The translations under genes and the position numbers were made by a program. Of a stretch of DNA of 64,000 bases, positions 22,530 to 34,989 are shown in pieces; the stretch's first letter is position 1, and each line of letters begins with the position of its first letter. The stretch lies in assembly GCA_022315425.1 (NCBI GenBank), contig JAIUPT010000030.1, positions 806,001 through 870,000 of the forward strand. Reading direction: 5' to 3'. This stretch comes from Pseudevernia furfuracea. Its lineage: Eukaryota; Ascomycota; Lecanoromycetes; Lecanorales; Parmeliaceae. The notes under the pieces are model-generated. The model searched no databases and was not told where the DNA came from. It was given only the letters and a program-made list of their open reading frames with translations.

Positions 22530-25500
22530 GTCTTCGCTTCTTTAACTTTTCGAAAGCGTCTCGTAGCTTCTACGAATATTTTATATCTTTCTCTAATACT
22601 TATTAATTATATTTATAAGAATATTTAGCTTAACGAATAAGATATTTTATCTTATTCTTACGCTTTCGCTTGTTCAAGATCTTTTCGATCTCTTATTCTT
22701 TTTTATTATCTATTAATTTCGCTGCTATATATATTAATATCGTATTGTTATCTCTACGACGATAGAGTTCTAGTAGTAATATATAAAAAACGTTATATAT
22801 GCGATAGATTAACGAAAGCGCTAATCGATAAGCTTACTTATCTACGACATTTCGAATAATAAATAAATTAATTATCTTGTTCGAAAGCTTCTTGTTTGAT
22901 CGTTTTTGTTTGAGATTCTTGATTAATAATATTATCAAGTCTTCTTTCTAAAAGAATTGTGCTTGATACTTTTTGTTATACGTTTTCGCTTACGATTCGA
23001 ATACTTTTTATTAACGTTTCGTAAGCTCTTCTCGTAACGTATAAATTTCTTTCACACGTTCTTTCGCTACTAATATCTTCTCTTAAAAAGAATCGTTCTC
23101 GATTCTCAATTTAAAGTCGAGATTGTAATCGTATATTATATAAAATAAACTATAATTTAACGTCTTATATTAACTTTGTTGATAGATATACTCGACTATA
23201 AATAAGAGATTCGCTTAGTCGTTTTGTTGCTCGTTATAAAAAACTCGAAGATAGTGTTTCAAGATTTGATTTTGTCGTTCGATTTGATTATTAGTTTAAG
23301 AATAAAAGATAGTGCTTAGTCTACGTTTTATCTTCATTTGATAACAGACTTACGATTAAAACGCACTCGTAAACATAGAGTTACGATTAGTGACTATATC
23401 TTTTAATAAGTCAAATCGAAGAAAGATTTCTTTTATAAGTAGCTATTCGAGATCGAAGATATTGATTTTCTTTGTGATTAATAGATATCTTATTATTTTG
23501 ATGTATCTATCGACGATTATAAGAATCGTATCGTAAACGCAGTCTCTGCGTCGACTTGAAGAAAGATTCGTGATAAAATTCATCGTGATTTTCTTTTAAG
23601 AACGGCTTGATTAGAAAAGCGCACTTAGCTCGTCATGTGAACGATGTCGCTTTATCTTCACTCTCTAATAGACATCACATATATTCACATATGATTTTAC
23701 GTCTGTCTTAATATTATCTCAATAGTATTTTCTAGTCATTAGTTTTAGTGTCTTATCGACATCGAAATATCTCGTCAAGAAATCGTTATAATAACGTCTT
23801 AATAGCTCTTCACGAACGAAAGTCTCTTCGAGAACGTATAATATGTTCTTATATTTTAATAGTTTCTAACTATTTTATATTCAAGCTTCGACGTTATTCT
23901 TTCGCTTGTTCTGCGCTTCGTCTTCTCTTCGCTGTTGAATATAAAAATCTTTCAGCTAAAGTGCTTTGATAAGCTCGAAGATGAACTTGTTATTAAGATT
24001 ATATATCGTTTCGCTTATTGTCGCGATATGAATTACTAAGCGTGAAACGAGTTATTTATAATTAATAGTCTTAATAATAGAATTAAGCTGCGCGATAGCT
24101 ACGTTACGTATATTCTAAGTAAGCATCTCGCTTAAACTCTCTGCTCTCGCAGTTAAAGATTCTCTAAGTCTCGAAGAATATATAACATTAAGATGAGTCT
24201 CTTGAATTGCAGCTATCATTAAATTTATAAGTATTATCTTCTAAATAGTCACTTCTTTTCTATTGTTAGTTACTAGATTATATTATATATTCACGTCTAG
24301 ACTATATATCGCAAAGAGGGGCTTAACGTTTAAGCTACGCTTCGTATACTTATAACTCTTATCTTATCTATACGCTATTCGAATAACAGCAAATATGAGA
24401 CTTATTAGATCTTTTATCGCTGTCAATTTCTATTATAACGTTAACAATAGTCGATTTAACGACTCGTTTTTATTCTTATAATTAGATCGTCTTGACGACG
24501 TATCGACTAAGTTTGTCTTTTCTAATCTGTGTGTAATAAAAAAATTAAACATTAATAACTTCATTGCTTATCTGACTTGTCGTTTATTTAAACTCGTTAT
24601 TCTTATAAAGTACTTTAGATTGTTATAATTCGTAAGTACTTTCATAGAATAAAAACTCTCTTTTAAATAATAACGTCACTATTTAAAGATCGTTACGATA
24701 ACGAGTAGCTTTTAATTATGAGTCTCATAATTTCGCTCTATAGAAATCATTTTTCGAGAATAAAATATAACTAAGTGTTATTGCTTATTATCATTTTATA
24801 ACTGAGTTAAAATGTCTATTAAGTCGAAATCTAAAGTATTCGTTTTCACTCTAATAAAAAGTTCTAAATCAAAGTGATATAGAAGGGGCGCTTTCGTAAA
24901 GACTTCGCGAAGTCGTCGAAATGCCTTCTCCGCCTCAACAGGTCAATCAAAAGATTCTATCTTGATTTCCTTGATACTTCTCTTGAGTAAGTTTGTGAGT
25001 GATTCGACAATTTGAGAGTAATAATGAATAAATCTTCGATAGAAATTTATAAAGCTTAAAAAGATCTGTATCTTATAAAAGAACTTAGATCTCGATTACT
25101 TCTGAATTGCTTTCACTCTACGTTTGTTCATTGCGACGTTATCGATAAATATTATAAAGTTTAGAAATTCGACTTCTGTGGTGAAGAACTCACATTTCTT
25201 TAAACTTATATATAGACTAAAACGTCTTAGTCTCTTAAGCACTTGCTTGACATAATCTAAATGTTCTTCTTGCGAACTCGAATAAATTAGAATATCGTTA
25301 AGATAAATAACGCAAAAATTGTTAATTAGATTCGTTAACGACTTGTTAATGTAAGTCTGAAAGGTCGCAGAGGCGTTAATTAGATCAAATAACATTATCA
25401 AGTACTCAAAGTGATCATAACGCGTACGAAACGCAGTCTTTCACTCATCGCCCTTACGAATTCGAATACGATAATACGTATTCTTGAGATTCAATTTTGT

Positions 25501-27760
25501 GAATCTCTTAACTTCATTTAAACGATTTAGAGTCTCACTAATCAAAGATAAAGAATAACGATTTTTTATCGTAACTTTATTTAACTCTCGATAGTCGACA
25601 TATAGTCGCAAGTCGTTATTCTTTTTTGATACGAAAAGAATAAGAAATTCTACTAAGCTCGTTGAATACTAAATTTAGTCTTTCGCTAAGATATCGTCTA
25701 GATATGTTCTTAGTGTCGCTAACTCGATGTTAAATAGATTATATAGTGAATCAAATAATAATTTCGCTGTAGTCTTAATAACATAATCACGTTCTTCGTG
25801 CGACGAGAGTCGATCGACTTCTTCGATTAAAAATACGTCTTCGTATTCGCGCAACTTCTCTGACAATTTTGAGATAGCGTCTGCGATCTGCGATTATAAT
25901 ATGTTCGCTAAGACTTCGTTAATGTGATATTTTCTTACTAACGCATCAAAAATATCTGTGATTATTAAAGTATACACTAACTTTTCTTTCTTCAATGCGT
26001 TAACAAAATCTTAAGATGAGAATATCTTATACGTATACGTATCGATATCAAAGCGTCAGATTCTCTTAACAATATTAATCACGATATCTTTATCTATTAA
26101 TATTAATAGTCTTAATATAAAGAGTGAATTATCTTCTTTTGCGATAATATAAAAGATATACGAACATCGCTTTATATAACTTTAACTATCTTATAACTTA
26201 TAATATATAAGATAGACGACATAACAAAAGATCGTATTGTTATTTATTTATTTAACACTTGACAAAGACGCTTCGACTAATTCGAGATTATGTTCGAGAG
26301 CAAAGCGCTGATTAATTATATTAACTTCGATCTCGTTATTAAATTGTGTCGAAGTCGACATTAGAATTGCTTCTCGATCTTCTATAATCACTTTCTTTAA
26401 GAAAATTATATTAAGTGTCGAAATAACTTCTTATTTTGCCCTCGTCGTTAAGAAGTCTTCGACGAGAGTCTTTCTTTTCTCGACGAAGATAACTCGATAA
26501 TATAAGCATTAATGTTTTTAACATTATCGATAGACACACGATTAACGTCGTCTGTCTTGAGTTATCGATATTCGTTTGCGTAATATCTCTTCTTATGATA
26601 GTTATAGTATTCGACTATCTTTAGATATTTCTTGCTTTTCGACGTTTTGTCTCGAGATTCACCTTCGTTTAAGCGACGCGAAGTATTCGCTTTCTTATTC
26701 TTGCGAGATTGCGTCGCTCGTTTATTGTTATTGAGTTTATTCTCTTTCTCATTTTCTTTGTTTCGTCTTTGATTCGTATTCGAATCGATATCGTTTATGC
26801 TTCGTCTATCATGTAATGAGCGTGCGTTGACTCTCTTATTCGTATTTTTCAGACGAGTAGTCTGAGCGATAAGATCTTCTCGTTTCGAGACTATTTGTCT
26901 CGTGCGAGTGATATCGTCTTAAAGTTTCGAAAGAAGTCTCGTTATTAACGTCGCAACTCGTTAAATTTCGTTCGACGACGATAACTATATTTCAAGACTA
27001 AAAAGATAGATCTCAAATTAAATTACTGATTGAAATGATCTTTGTCGCGCATTCGTATAGATCATGTTTATCTTTAGCTATCTATTGATTGAATTCTATA
27101 TTTTGTTAAGTAGAAAAGAGACGAAGTGATCTTAGCTTTCTATCTTGATCGAATTCTTTTCTCGTTCGTTATATCACTATTTCTTGAGATCTCTCGCTAG
27201 AAATTGTATACATTAAATAATTTTATCGTGATCGTTCAAGAAATACGCTAAGATATTTATAAATATAACTTCGACGTCTCGTATTCAGTCACGATGCTCT
27301 CGTCTCGATTTGTTATAATAATCGTTAAGATTCTTTGATTTAACACTTCGTCGTTTTGTGACATATGTTAATTTAATATCTAAATAACGTTTTGACTCTG
27401 CTCGAGCATTAGAAGAGTCACGACGAATATTCGACGTGTTCGATTCGATATCGTCTTGATTTCGTTTATCTGACGATTTCTCTCGTTGAAGAGCATTAAT
27501 CTCTTCGTTAATGTTATTTAGTTATCGTCTTTTTAGTAGCTGATCTCGACGTTGAGTTATCTGAGTTAATCGCTCGTTCAAAGTTAGATCGATAACATCG
27601 TCTCTCGAAGTAGATATCGATTGTCTTTGACTCTCGAATTTCACGTTAGAGACATAATCTAATTCGTTTAGATTCACTGTCTATGACTGTTCTTCAGACA
27701 TAATGTGCGAGTTAAATAAATCTGCTTCGTTTTCGATACGTTGCGATTGCGAGCGAGTGA
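22530..27760 (-). pseudogene. gag-pol of copy A
   Basis: Decayed polyprotein on the minus strand. Open pieces are reverse transcriptase at 25096-25401 (MIMLFDLINASATFQTYI, with the YLNDILIYSS catalytic segment where YxDD would lie) and the protease-RT linker at 25675-25866 (LREYEDVF, LSSHEERDYVI, LRTYLDDILAKD). Integrase lies at about 23300-24300 and the chromodomain at about 22530-22710; gag is at about 26600-27760. All functions are inferred from the better-preserved copy B. Stops at Trp and Gln positions follow the RIP pattern. Confidence 0.8.
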
Positions 27761-27815
27761 TTGTTATTATACTAAGTTCGAATCGCTATCCCTCGATGAA
27801 AAGAAGAATTAGAAT

Positions 27816-28082
27816 TGTTAGACTGACTTATATAATATAGATATATATAGACAGACTAGGATTGTATAACAATGTGAACTTAGCGAAGATATATATATTG
27901 CGTATAGTATATCTAATAGTAAGACTAATTCTTAAGAAAGGAAAATGAGAAACTTCGAGACATGACCCTCTTAAGCTTCTCACGTCAAGAATCCGCTTGA
28001 CATGCGTATGTCAAGCGATTCGATTACGCTCGACAACTCTCGAGCTCATACGACAGCTATTCTCTTGATCTCGCTGCTAACA
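27816..28082 (-). repeat. LTR of copy A (5' LTR)
   Basis: 267-bp LTR running from TGTTAGACTGACTTATATAA to CTCGCTGCTAACA on the plus strand. It keeps more CA/TG than its partner at 20469 (for example CATGACCCTC), so the two LTRs of one element carry unequal RIP loads. Confidence 0.85.
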
Positions 28083-28112
28083 CATATTCTCGAAGAATAT
28101 AAATTCTTCGAG

Positions 28113-29033
28113 TGTTAGCAACTCAGTTAAAAAAGCTGGCTCCGAGAGTGTCTGCGCTTGACAGTCTCAGACACTCTATTTAGATACTAATTTTAATAAT
28201 TATCTCCCCTTTTATAAGACTCGTTCTCGAGCCTCAAAGACAAAAATCGCGATGCGTCGAGAAATCTTTATCTCGATATCGTCGATTTTTAAGAACTTCT
28301 TGCTCGAAGTTTTAAGGTTCACTTCTCTAAAACTCTCACTTGCTTAGATTCTTTAGAGACTTCGTGCTCGATACTTTCGAGTCTTTTTGAGACGTCTCGT
28401 TCGAATTCTTGCTCAGATTCTTTAGAAACTTCTCGCGGAAATGAGATTTCTTCACTCATTCCAGACCTGTGACCCCGTTATAGCGCATTACAGCTGATCT
28501 CATTTTTAAGAACTTCTGCTCGAATTCTTCGAGGCTTTTAGAGCTTCTTGCCCGATCTGAATGCTTTAGATTCATATCATTTCGACATTTCAAGAGGATC
28601 ACTCAGGGTCTCGTGTTCGTGTTCGATGCTTTCGAGACTTCTTGTTCGTGACGGGTCTTTTGTATAGAACATTTTGCTCGAAAGATTTATTTGAATAGAG
28701 CGTTCTATTCGAAATTATTCATTTTTGCCTCGATAATGAAATTCTTCGAATCGTTTTTGACTTCGAAGCTCTCTAAAATTTCAATTTTTCCCTCTAAAAA
28801 AGTTCATTTCTAATCTTTTAGAGTTTCGAATCCCGACCCTTATAGACTAAGCGTTTCACCCTCGACTAGTTATTTAGACTAGACTCTCTCAATTGCGCCC
28901 CGAGATGATCGACTAGATCGATTCGAAAATCAAAGCGCAGACACTATTGTTAACAACTCAGCTAAAAAAGCTGACCCCGAGAGTGTCTGCGCTTAACAGT
29001 CTCAGACACCCTATTTAGATACTAATTCTAACA
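28113..29033. mobile_element. TRIM-like small LTR element between copies A and B
   Basis: 921-bp unit with identical-length 86-bp direct terminal repeats (28113-28198 and 28948-29033) that start TGTTAGCAACTC or TGTTAACAACTC and end ATTTTAATA or ATTCTAACA. It is flanked on both sides by TCGAG (28108-28112 and 29034-29038), a perfect 5-bp target duplication. No coding frame. The internal 749 bp contain a loose family of about eight repeats of the form ACTTCTTGCTCGAA...TTTNGAG. It fits a terminal-repeat retrotransposon in miniature, mobilised by another element's proteins. Its donor is not in the window: its LTRs differ from those of A and B except for the TGTTAG start and TAACA end. Confidence 0.7.
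28240..28720. repeat. Degenerate internal repeats of the TRIM-like element
   Basis: Repeated words of the kind GAACTTCTTGCTCGAAG, GAGACTTCGTGCTCGATAC, GAACTTCTGCTCGAATTC and GAGCTTCTTGCCCGATC occur every 40-70 bp. Each pairs TGCTCGA with a downstream TTTCGAG or CTTTAGA. They are not a CRISPR array: spacing and unit sequence vary. They may be RNA-structure or packaging elements of a non-coding retroelement. Confidence 0.45.
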
Positions 29034-29235
29034 TCGAGTTAATACACTATCTTAGAGTATAGTCTTATAAAGATAAACTTAGAAAATAACAGAGCTCTTC
29101 TCACTCTTCTAGTGCTAGAGATTTTAAAGTTAAAGTATCGAAATAAATTAGTCGTAGAACAGTTGCTCTATTATACATAATCAATTCGTGAGATTAGGAA
29201 AATTAACAATTAGTCTAAAACTTATCGAGACAAGC

Positions 29236-29503
29236 TGTTAGCAGCGGGATCAAGAGGATAGCTATCGTATAAGCTCGAGAGTTGCCGAGCGTAATCGAAT
29301 AGCTTGATATACGCATGTCAAGCGGATTCTTGACGTGAGAAGCTTAAGAGGGCCATGTCTCGAAGTTTCTCATTTTCCTTTCTTAAGAATTAGTCTTACT
29401 ATTAGATATATTATATGCAATATATATATCTTCGCTAAGTTCACATTGCTACACAATTCTAGTCTGTCTTATATATATCTATATTATATAAGTCAGTCTA
29501 ACA
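29236..29503 (+). repeat. 5' LTR of copy B
   Basis: 268-bp LTR from TGTTAGCAGCGGGATCAAG to GTCAGTCTAACA. It has TATATATAT-rich sequence near its 3' half. The downstream internal sequence contains GATTCGAAC about 35 bp in, reminiscent of a tRNA T-arm complement, but no TGG precedes it at the LTR edge, so a primer site is not called. Confidence 0.85.
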
Positions 29504-29559
29504 ATTCTAATTCTTCTTCTTATCGAGAGATAGTGATTCGAACTTAGTATAATAACAAT

Positions 29560-30860
29560 CACTCGCTCGCAATCGCAACGTATCGAAAACGAAGCAGGTT
29601 TATTCAACTCGCACATTATATCTGGAGAACAGTCACAGACAGTGAATCTAAACGAATCAGATCATATCTCTAACGTGGAATTCGAGAGTCAAAGACAGTC
29701 GATATCTGCTTCGAGAGACGATGTTGTCGATCTAACTTTGAACGAGCGATTGACTTAGATAACTCAACGCCGAGATCAGCTACTAAAAAGACGATAACTG
29801 AATAATATCAACGAAGAGATCAATGCCCTTCAACGAGAGAAATCGTCAGATAAACGAGATCAAGACGATATCGAATCGAACACGTCGAATATTCGTCGTG
29901 ACTCTTCTAATGCCCGAGCAGGGTCAAAACGTCATTTAGATATTAAATTAACACATGTCACAAAACGACGAAGTGTTAAATCAAAGAATCTTGACGATTA
30001 TTATGACAAATCGAGACGAGAGCATCGTGACTGAATACGAGACGTCGAAGTTGCATTTATGAATGTCTCAGCGTATTTCTTGAACGATCACGATAAAATT
30101 GTTTGATGTATGCAATTTCTAGCGAGAGACTCTAAGAAACAGTGATATAACGAACGAGAAAAGAACTCGATCAAGGTAGAAAGCTAAGATCACTTCGTCT
30201 CTTTTCTACTTAACAAAATATAGAATTCAATTAATCGATAGCTGAAGATAAATATGATTTATACGAATGCGCGACAAAGATCATCTCAATTAGTAATTCA
30301 ATTTGAGATCTATCTTTTTAGTCTTAAGACACAGTTATCGTCGTCGAACGAAATTCAACGAGTTACGACGTTGATAACGAGACTTCTTTCGAAACTTTAA
30401 GACGATATCACTCGCACGAAATAAATAGTCTCGACGCGAGAAGATCTTATCGCTTAGACTACTCGTCTAAAGAATACGAATAAGAGAGTTAACGTACGCT
30501 TATCACATGATAGACGAGGCACAAACGATATCGACTCGAATACGAATCAAAGACGAAATAAAGAAAATAAGAAAGAAAATAAACTTAATAACAATAAACG
30601 AGCGACGTAATCTCGTAAGAATAAGAAAGCGAATGCTTCGCGTCGCTCAAACGAAGGTGAACCTCGAGACAAAACGTCGAAAAGTAAGAAATATCTAAAG
30701 ATAGTCGAATGCTATAACTGTTATAAGAAGGGACATTACGCAAACGAATATCGATAATCTAAGACAGACGACGTTAATCGTGTGTCTGTTGATAACGTTA
30801 AAAATATTAATACTTATACTATCGAGTTATCTTCGTCGAGAAAAGAAAGACTCTCGTCGA
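29560..30860 (+). pseudogene. gag of copy B
   Basis: Nucleocapsid/capsid precursor with stops. It begins with a Gln/Ser/Asn-rich segment, then a coiled-coil-like stretch (LTLNERLT, RRDQLLKRR, INEEINALQREK), a capsid-like middle (VAFMNVSAYF, NARQRSSQLV), and a basic tail. A CCHC zinc knuckle ends it at about 30713-30755: CYNCYKKGHYANEY, in which the last Cys has become Tyr by a G-to-A change. The knuckle would bind the element's RNA during packaging. Confidence 0.75.
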
Positions 30861-33800
30861 AGACTTCTTAACGGCGAGGGCAAAACAAGAAGTCATTTCG
30901 ACACTTAATATAATTTTCTTAAAGAAAGTAATTGCAGAAGATCGAGAAGCAATTCTAATATCGACTTCGACATAGTTTAATAACGAGACTGAAGTTAATG
31001 TGATTGATTAGCGCTTTGCTCTCGAACATAATCTCGAATTAGTCGAAGCGCCTTTGTCAAGTGTCAAATAAATAAATAACAATACGATCTTTTGTTATGT
31101 CGTCTATCTTATACACTATAAGTTATAAGATAGTTGAAGTTATATAAAGCGATGTTCGCACATCTTTTATATCATCGTAAAAGAAGATAATTCACTCTTT
31201 GTATTAAGACTGTTAACATTAATAGATGAAGATATCGTGATTAACATTGCTAAGAGAATCTAACGCTTTGATATCGATGCGTATACGTATAAGATACTCT
31301 TATTTTAAGATTTTGTTAACGCATTAAAGGGAGAAAAGTTAGTATATACTTTAGTGATCATAGATATTTTTGATGCGTCAGCAAGAAAACATTACATTAA
31401 CGAAGTCTTAACGAACACATTATAATCGCAGATCGTAGACGCTATCTCAAAATTGTTAGAGAAGTTACGCGAATACGAAGACGTATTTTCAATCGAAGAA
31501 GTCGATCGACTCTCGTCGCACGAAGAACGTGATCATGTTATTGAGACTACAACGAAATCATTATTTGATTCACTATATAATCTATCTAACATCGAGTTAG
31601 CGACACTAAGAACATATCTAGACGATATCTTAGCGAAAGACTGAATTTAGTATTTAACGAGCTCAGTAGAATTCTCTATTCTTTTCGTATCAAAAAAGAA
31701 TAACGACTTACGACTATGTGTCGACTATCGAGAATTAAATAAAGTTACGATAAAAAATCGTTATTCTTTGTCTTTGATTAGTGAGACTCTAGATCGTCTA
31801 AATGAAGTTAAGAGATTCACAAAATTGAATCTTAAGGATGCGTATCATCGTATTCGAATTCGTAAGGGCGATGAGTGAAAGACTGCGTTTCGTACGCGTT
31901 ATGATCACTTTGAGTACTTGATAATGTTATTTGATCTAATCAACGCCTCTGCGACCTTTCAGACTTATATTAACAAGTCGTTAACGAGTCTAATTAACAA
32001 TTTTTGCGTTGTTTATCTTAATAATATTCTAATTTATTCGAGTTCGCAAGAAGAACATTTAGATTATGTCAAGCAAGTGCTTGAAAGACTAAGACGTTTT
32101 AGTCTATATGTAAGTTTGAAGAAATGTGAGTTCTTCATCACAGAAGTCGAATTTCTAAACTTCATAATGTTTATCGATGACGTCGCAATGAACAAACGCA
32201 GAGTGAAAGCAATTCAGAAGTAATCGAGATTTAAGTTCTTTTATAAGATGCAGATCTTTTTAAACTTTGTGAATTTCTATCGAAGATTCATTTATTACTA
32301 CTCTTAAATTGTCGAATCACTCACAAACTTGCTCAAGAGAAGTATCAAGGGAATTAAGATAGAATCTTTTGATTGACCTGTTGAGGCGAAGAAGACATTT
32401 CGACGACTTCGCGAAGTCTTTACGAAAGCGCCCCTTCTATATTACTTTGATTCAGAACTTCTCATCAGAGTGAAAACGAATGCTTTAGATTTCGACTTAA
32501 CAGACATTTTAATTCAGTTATAAAATAACAATAAGCAATAACATTTAGTTGCATTTTATTCTCGAAAAATAATTTCTGTAGAGCGAAACTATAAGACTCA
32601 TAATTAGAAGCTACTCGTTATCGTAACGATCTTTAAATAGTGACGTTATTATTTAAAAGAGAGTTTTTATTCTATAAAAGTACTTACGAATTATAACAAT
32701 CTAAAGTACTTTATGAGAATAACGAGTTTGAATAAGCGACAAGTCAGGTGAGCAATGAAGTTATCAATGTTTGATTTTTTTATTACACACAGATCAGAAA
32801 AGACAAACTCAGTCGATACGTCGTCAAGGCGATCTGATTATAAGGGTGAAAACGAGTCGCTAAATCGACTATTGTCAACGTTATAACAGAAATTGACAGC
32901 GATAAAAGATCTAATAAGTTTCATATTTGTTATTATTCGAATAGCGTATAAATAAGATAAGAGTTATAAGTATACGAAGCGCAGCTCAAACGTTGAGCCC
33001 CCCTTTGCGATACATAGTCTAGACGTGAATATATAATATAATCTAGTAACTAACAATAGAAAAGAAGTGACTGCTTAGAAGACAATACTTACAAATTTGA
33101 TAACAGCTGCAATTCAAGAGACTTATCTTAATGTTATATATTCTTCGAGACTTAGAGAATCTTCAACTGCGAGAGCAGAGAGTTTAAGCGAGATACTTAC
33201 TTAAAGTACACGCAACGTAGCTATCGCGCAGCTTAATTCTATTGCTGAGACTATTAATTATAAACAGCTCGTCTCACGCTTAGTAGCTCACATTGCGACA
33301 ATAAGCGAAACGATATATAATCTCAGTAACAAGTTTATCTTCGAGCTTATTAAAGCACTTTAGCTAAAAGACTCTTATATTTAATAGCGAAGAGAAGACG
33401 AAGCGCAGAACAAGCGAAAGAGTGACGTCGAAGCTTAAATATGAAATAGTCAGAGACTATTAAGATATAAGAACATGTTATACGTTCTCGAAGAGACTTT
33501 CGTTCGCGAAGAGCTATTAAGACGTTATTATAATGATCTCTTGACGAGATATTTCGATGTCGATAAGACACTGAAACTAATGACTAGAAAATACTATTAA
33601 GATAGTATTAAGACAGACGTGAAATCATATATGAATATATGTGATATCTGTCAGAGAGTGAAGATGAAGCGACATCGTTTATATGACGAGCTAAGTGCGC
33701 TTTCTTAATCAAGTCGTTCTTAAAAGAAAATCACGATGAATTTCATTACGAATCTTTCTTTAAGTCGACGCAGAGACTACGTTTACGATGCGATTCTTAT

Positions 33801-34800
33801 AATCGTCGATAGATATATCAAAATAATAAGATATCTATTAATTATAAAGAAAATCAATATCTTCGATCTCGAACAGCTACTCATAAAAGAAATCTTTCTT
33901 CGATTTAATTCATTAGAAGATATAGTCACTAATCGTGATTCTGTGTTTACGAGTGCGTTTTGATCGCAAGTCTGTTATCAAATGAAGATGAAACGTAGAC
34001 TAAGCACTATCTTTTATTCTCAAACTAATGATCAAATCGAACGACAAAATCAAATCTTAAAACACTATCTTCGAGTTTTTTGTAACGAGCAACAAAACGA
34101 CTAAGCGAATCTCTTATTTATAGTCGAGTATATCTATTAATAAAGTTAATATAAGACGTTAAATTGTAGTTTATTCTATATAATGTACGATTACAATCTC
34201 GACTTTAAATTGAGAATCGAGAACGATTCTTTTTAAGAAAAGATGTTAATAGCGAAAGAACGTATAAAAGAAATTTATGCGTTACGAGAAGAGCTTACGA
34301 AACGTTAATAAAAAGTATTCGAATCGTAAGCGAAAACGTATAACAAAAAGCATTAAGCACAATTCTTTCAGAAAGAAGACTTGATAATGTTATTAATTAA
34401 GAATCTCAAACAAAAACGATCAAATAAGAAGCTTTCGAACAAGACAATTGACTTATTTATTATTCGAAATGTCGTAGACAAGCAAGCTTATCGATTAGCG
34501 CTTTCGTTAATCTATCGTATATATAACGTTTTTTATATGTTACTGTTAGAACTCTATCGTCGTAGAGATAATAACACGATGTTAACATATATAATAGCGA
34601 AATTAATAAATGATAAAGAAGAATAAGAGATCGAAAAGATCTTAAATAAGCGAAAGCGTAAGAGTGAGATAAAATATCTTATTCGTTGAGCTAAGTACTC
34701 TTATAAGTATAATTAATAAGTATTAGAGAAAGATATAAAATATTCGTAGAAGCTACGAGACGCTTTCGAAAAGTCAAAGAAGCGAAGACGAAGAGCATAA
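30861..34800 (+). pseudogene. pol of copy B (protease, RT, RNase H, integrase, chromodomain)
   Basis: Protease text lies near 30960-31050. Reverse transcriptase: open pieces 31453-31644 and 31918-32223 with LRLCVDYRELNKVTIKN, KLNLKDAYHRIRIRKG, LINASATFQTYINKSL and YLNNILIYSS (the YxDD position altered by RIP). RNase H starts near 32430 (APLLYYFDSELL). The integrase zinc-binding region and core lie near 33650-34050 (MNFITNLSLS, ILIIVDRYIK, NRDSVFTSAF, QIERQNQILKHYLR). Chromodomain near 34604-34780 (EIEKILNKRKRK, KYLIR, then Lys/Arg-rich end). Chromodomains steer integration toward particular histone marks. Several stops per domain; not functional. Confidence 0.85.
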
Positions 34801-34989
34801 TAGATAAATAAGAAATAATATCTCGAAGAATAACGATTCTAAAATTGCTCGAAGATATCGTAATAAAAAAAGATGTTTAAAGATCAAAGAGAATCGAAAA
34901 AACACAATTTATAAGCAGCGTAAAGTATATCTATTATATCTGACTCGAAGATTAGACGCATTAAAGATGTCGACGCAAGATCAGATTAC

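Larger units (their letters stand above)
20469..28082 (-). mobile_element. Chromovirus copy A (Ty3/gypsy), minus strand, 7.6 kb
   Basis: Full-length LTR retrotransposon bounded by LTRs 20469-20736 and 27816-28082 (both TGTTAG... at left, ...TAACA or TAATA at right). The coding strand is minus, so the 5' LTR is the right one. It mirrors copy B: paired open frames have coordinates that sum to 57319 (for example 25096-25401 with 31918-32223). RIP has introduced stops throughout, so it is inactive. The flanks do not match (AGTTG at left, CATAT at right), unlike copy B, so it is not a simple insertion as it now stands. Confidence 0.85.

Noticed and set aside
28240..28720. Regularly spaced TTGCTCGA words as a CRISPR-like array
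   Set aside because: Spacing and unit sequence are irregular, the context is eukaryotic, and the array lies within a bounded LTR element.
29504..29555. GATTCGAAC near the 5' LTR of copy B (and its mirror in A) as a tRNA-type primer site
   Set aside because: No TGG follows the LTR and the match starts about 20-35 bp inside; A and B disagree at the position where TGG would be. Not enough to call.
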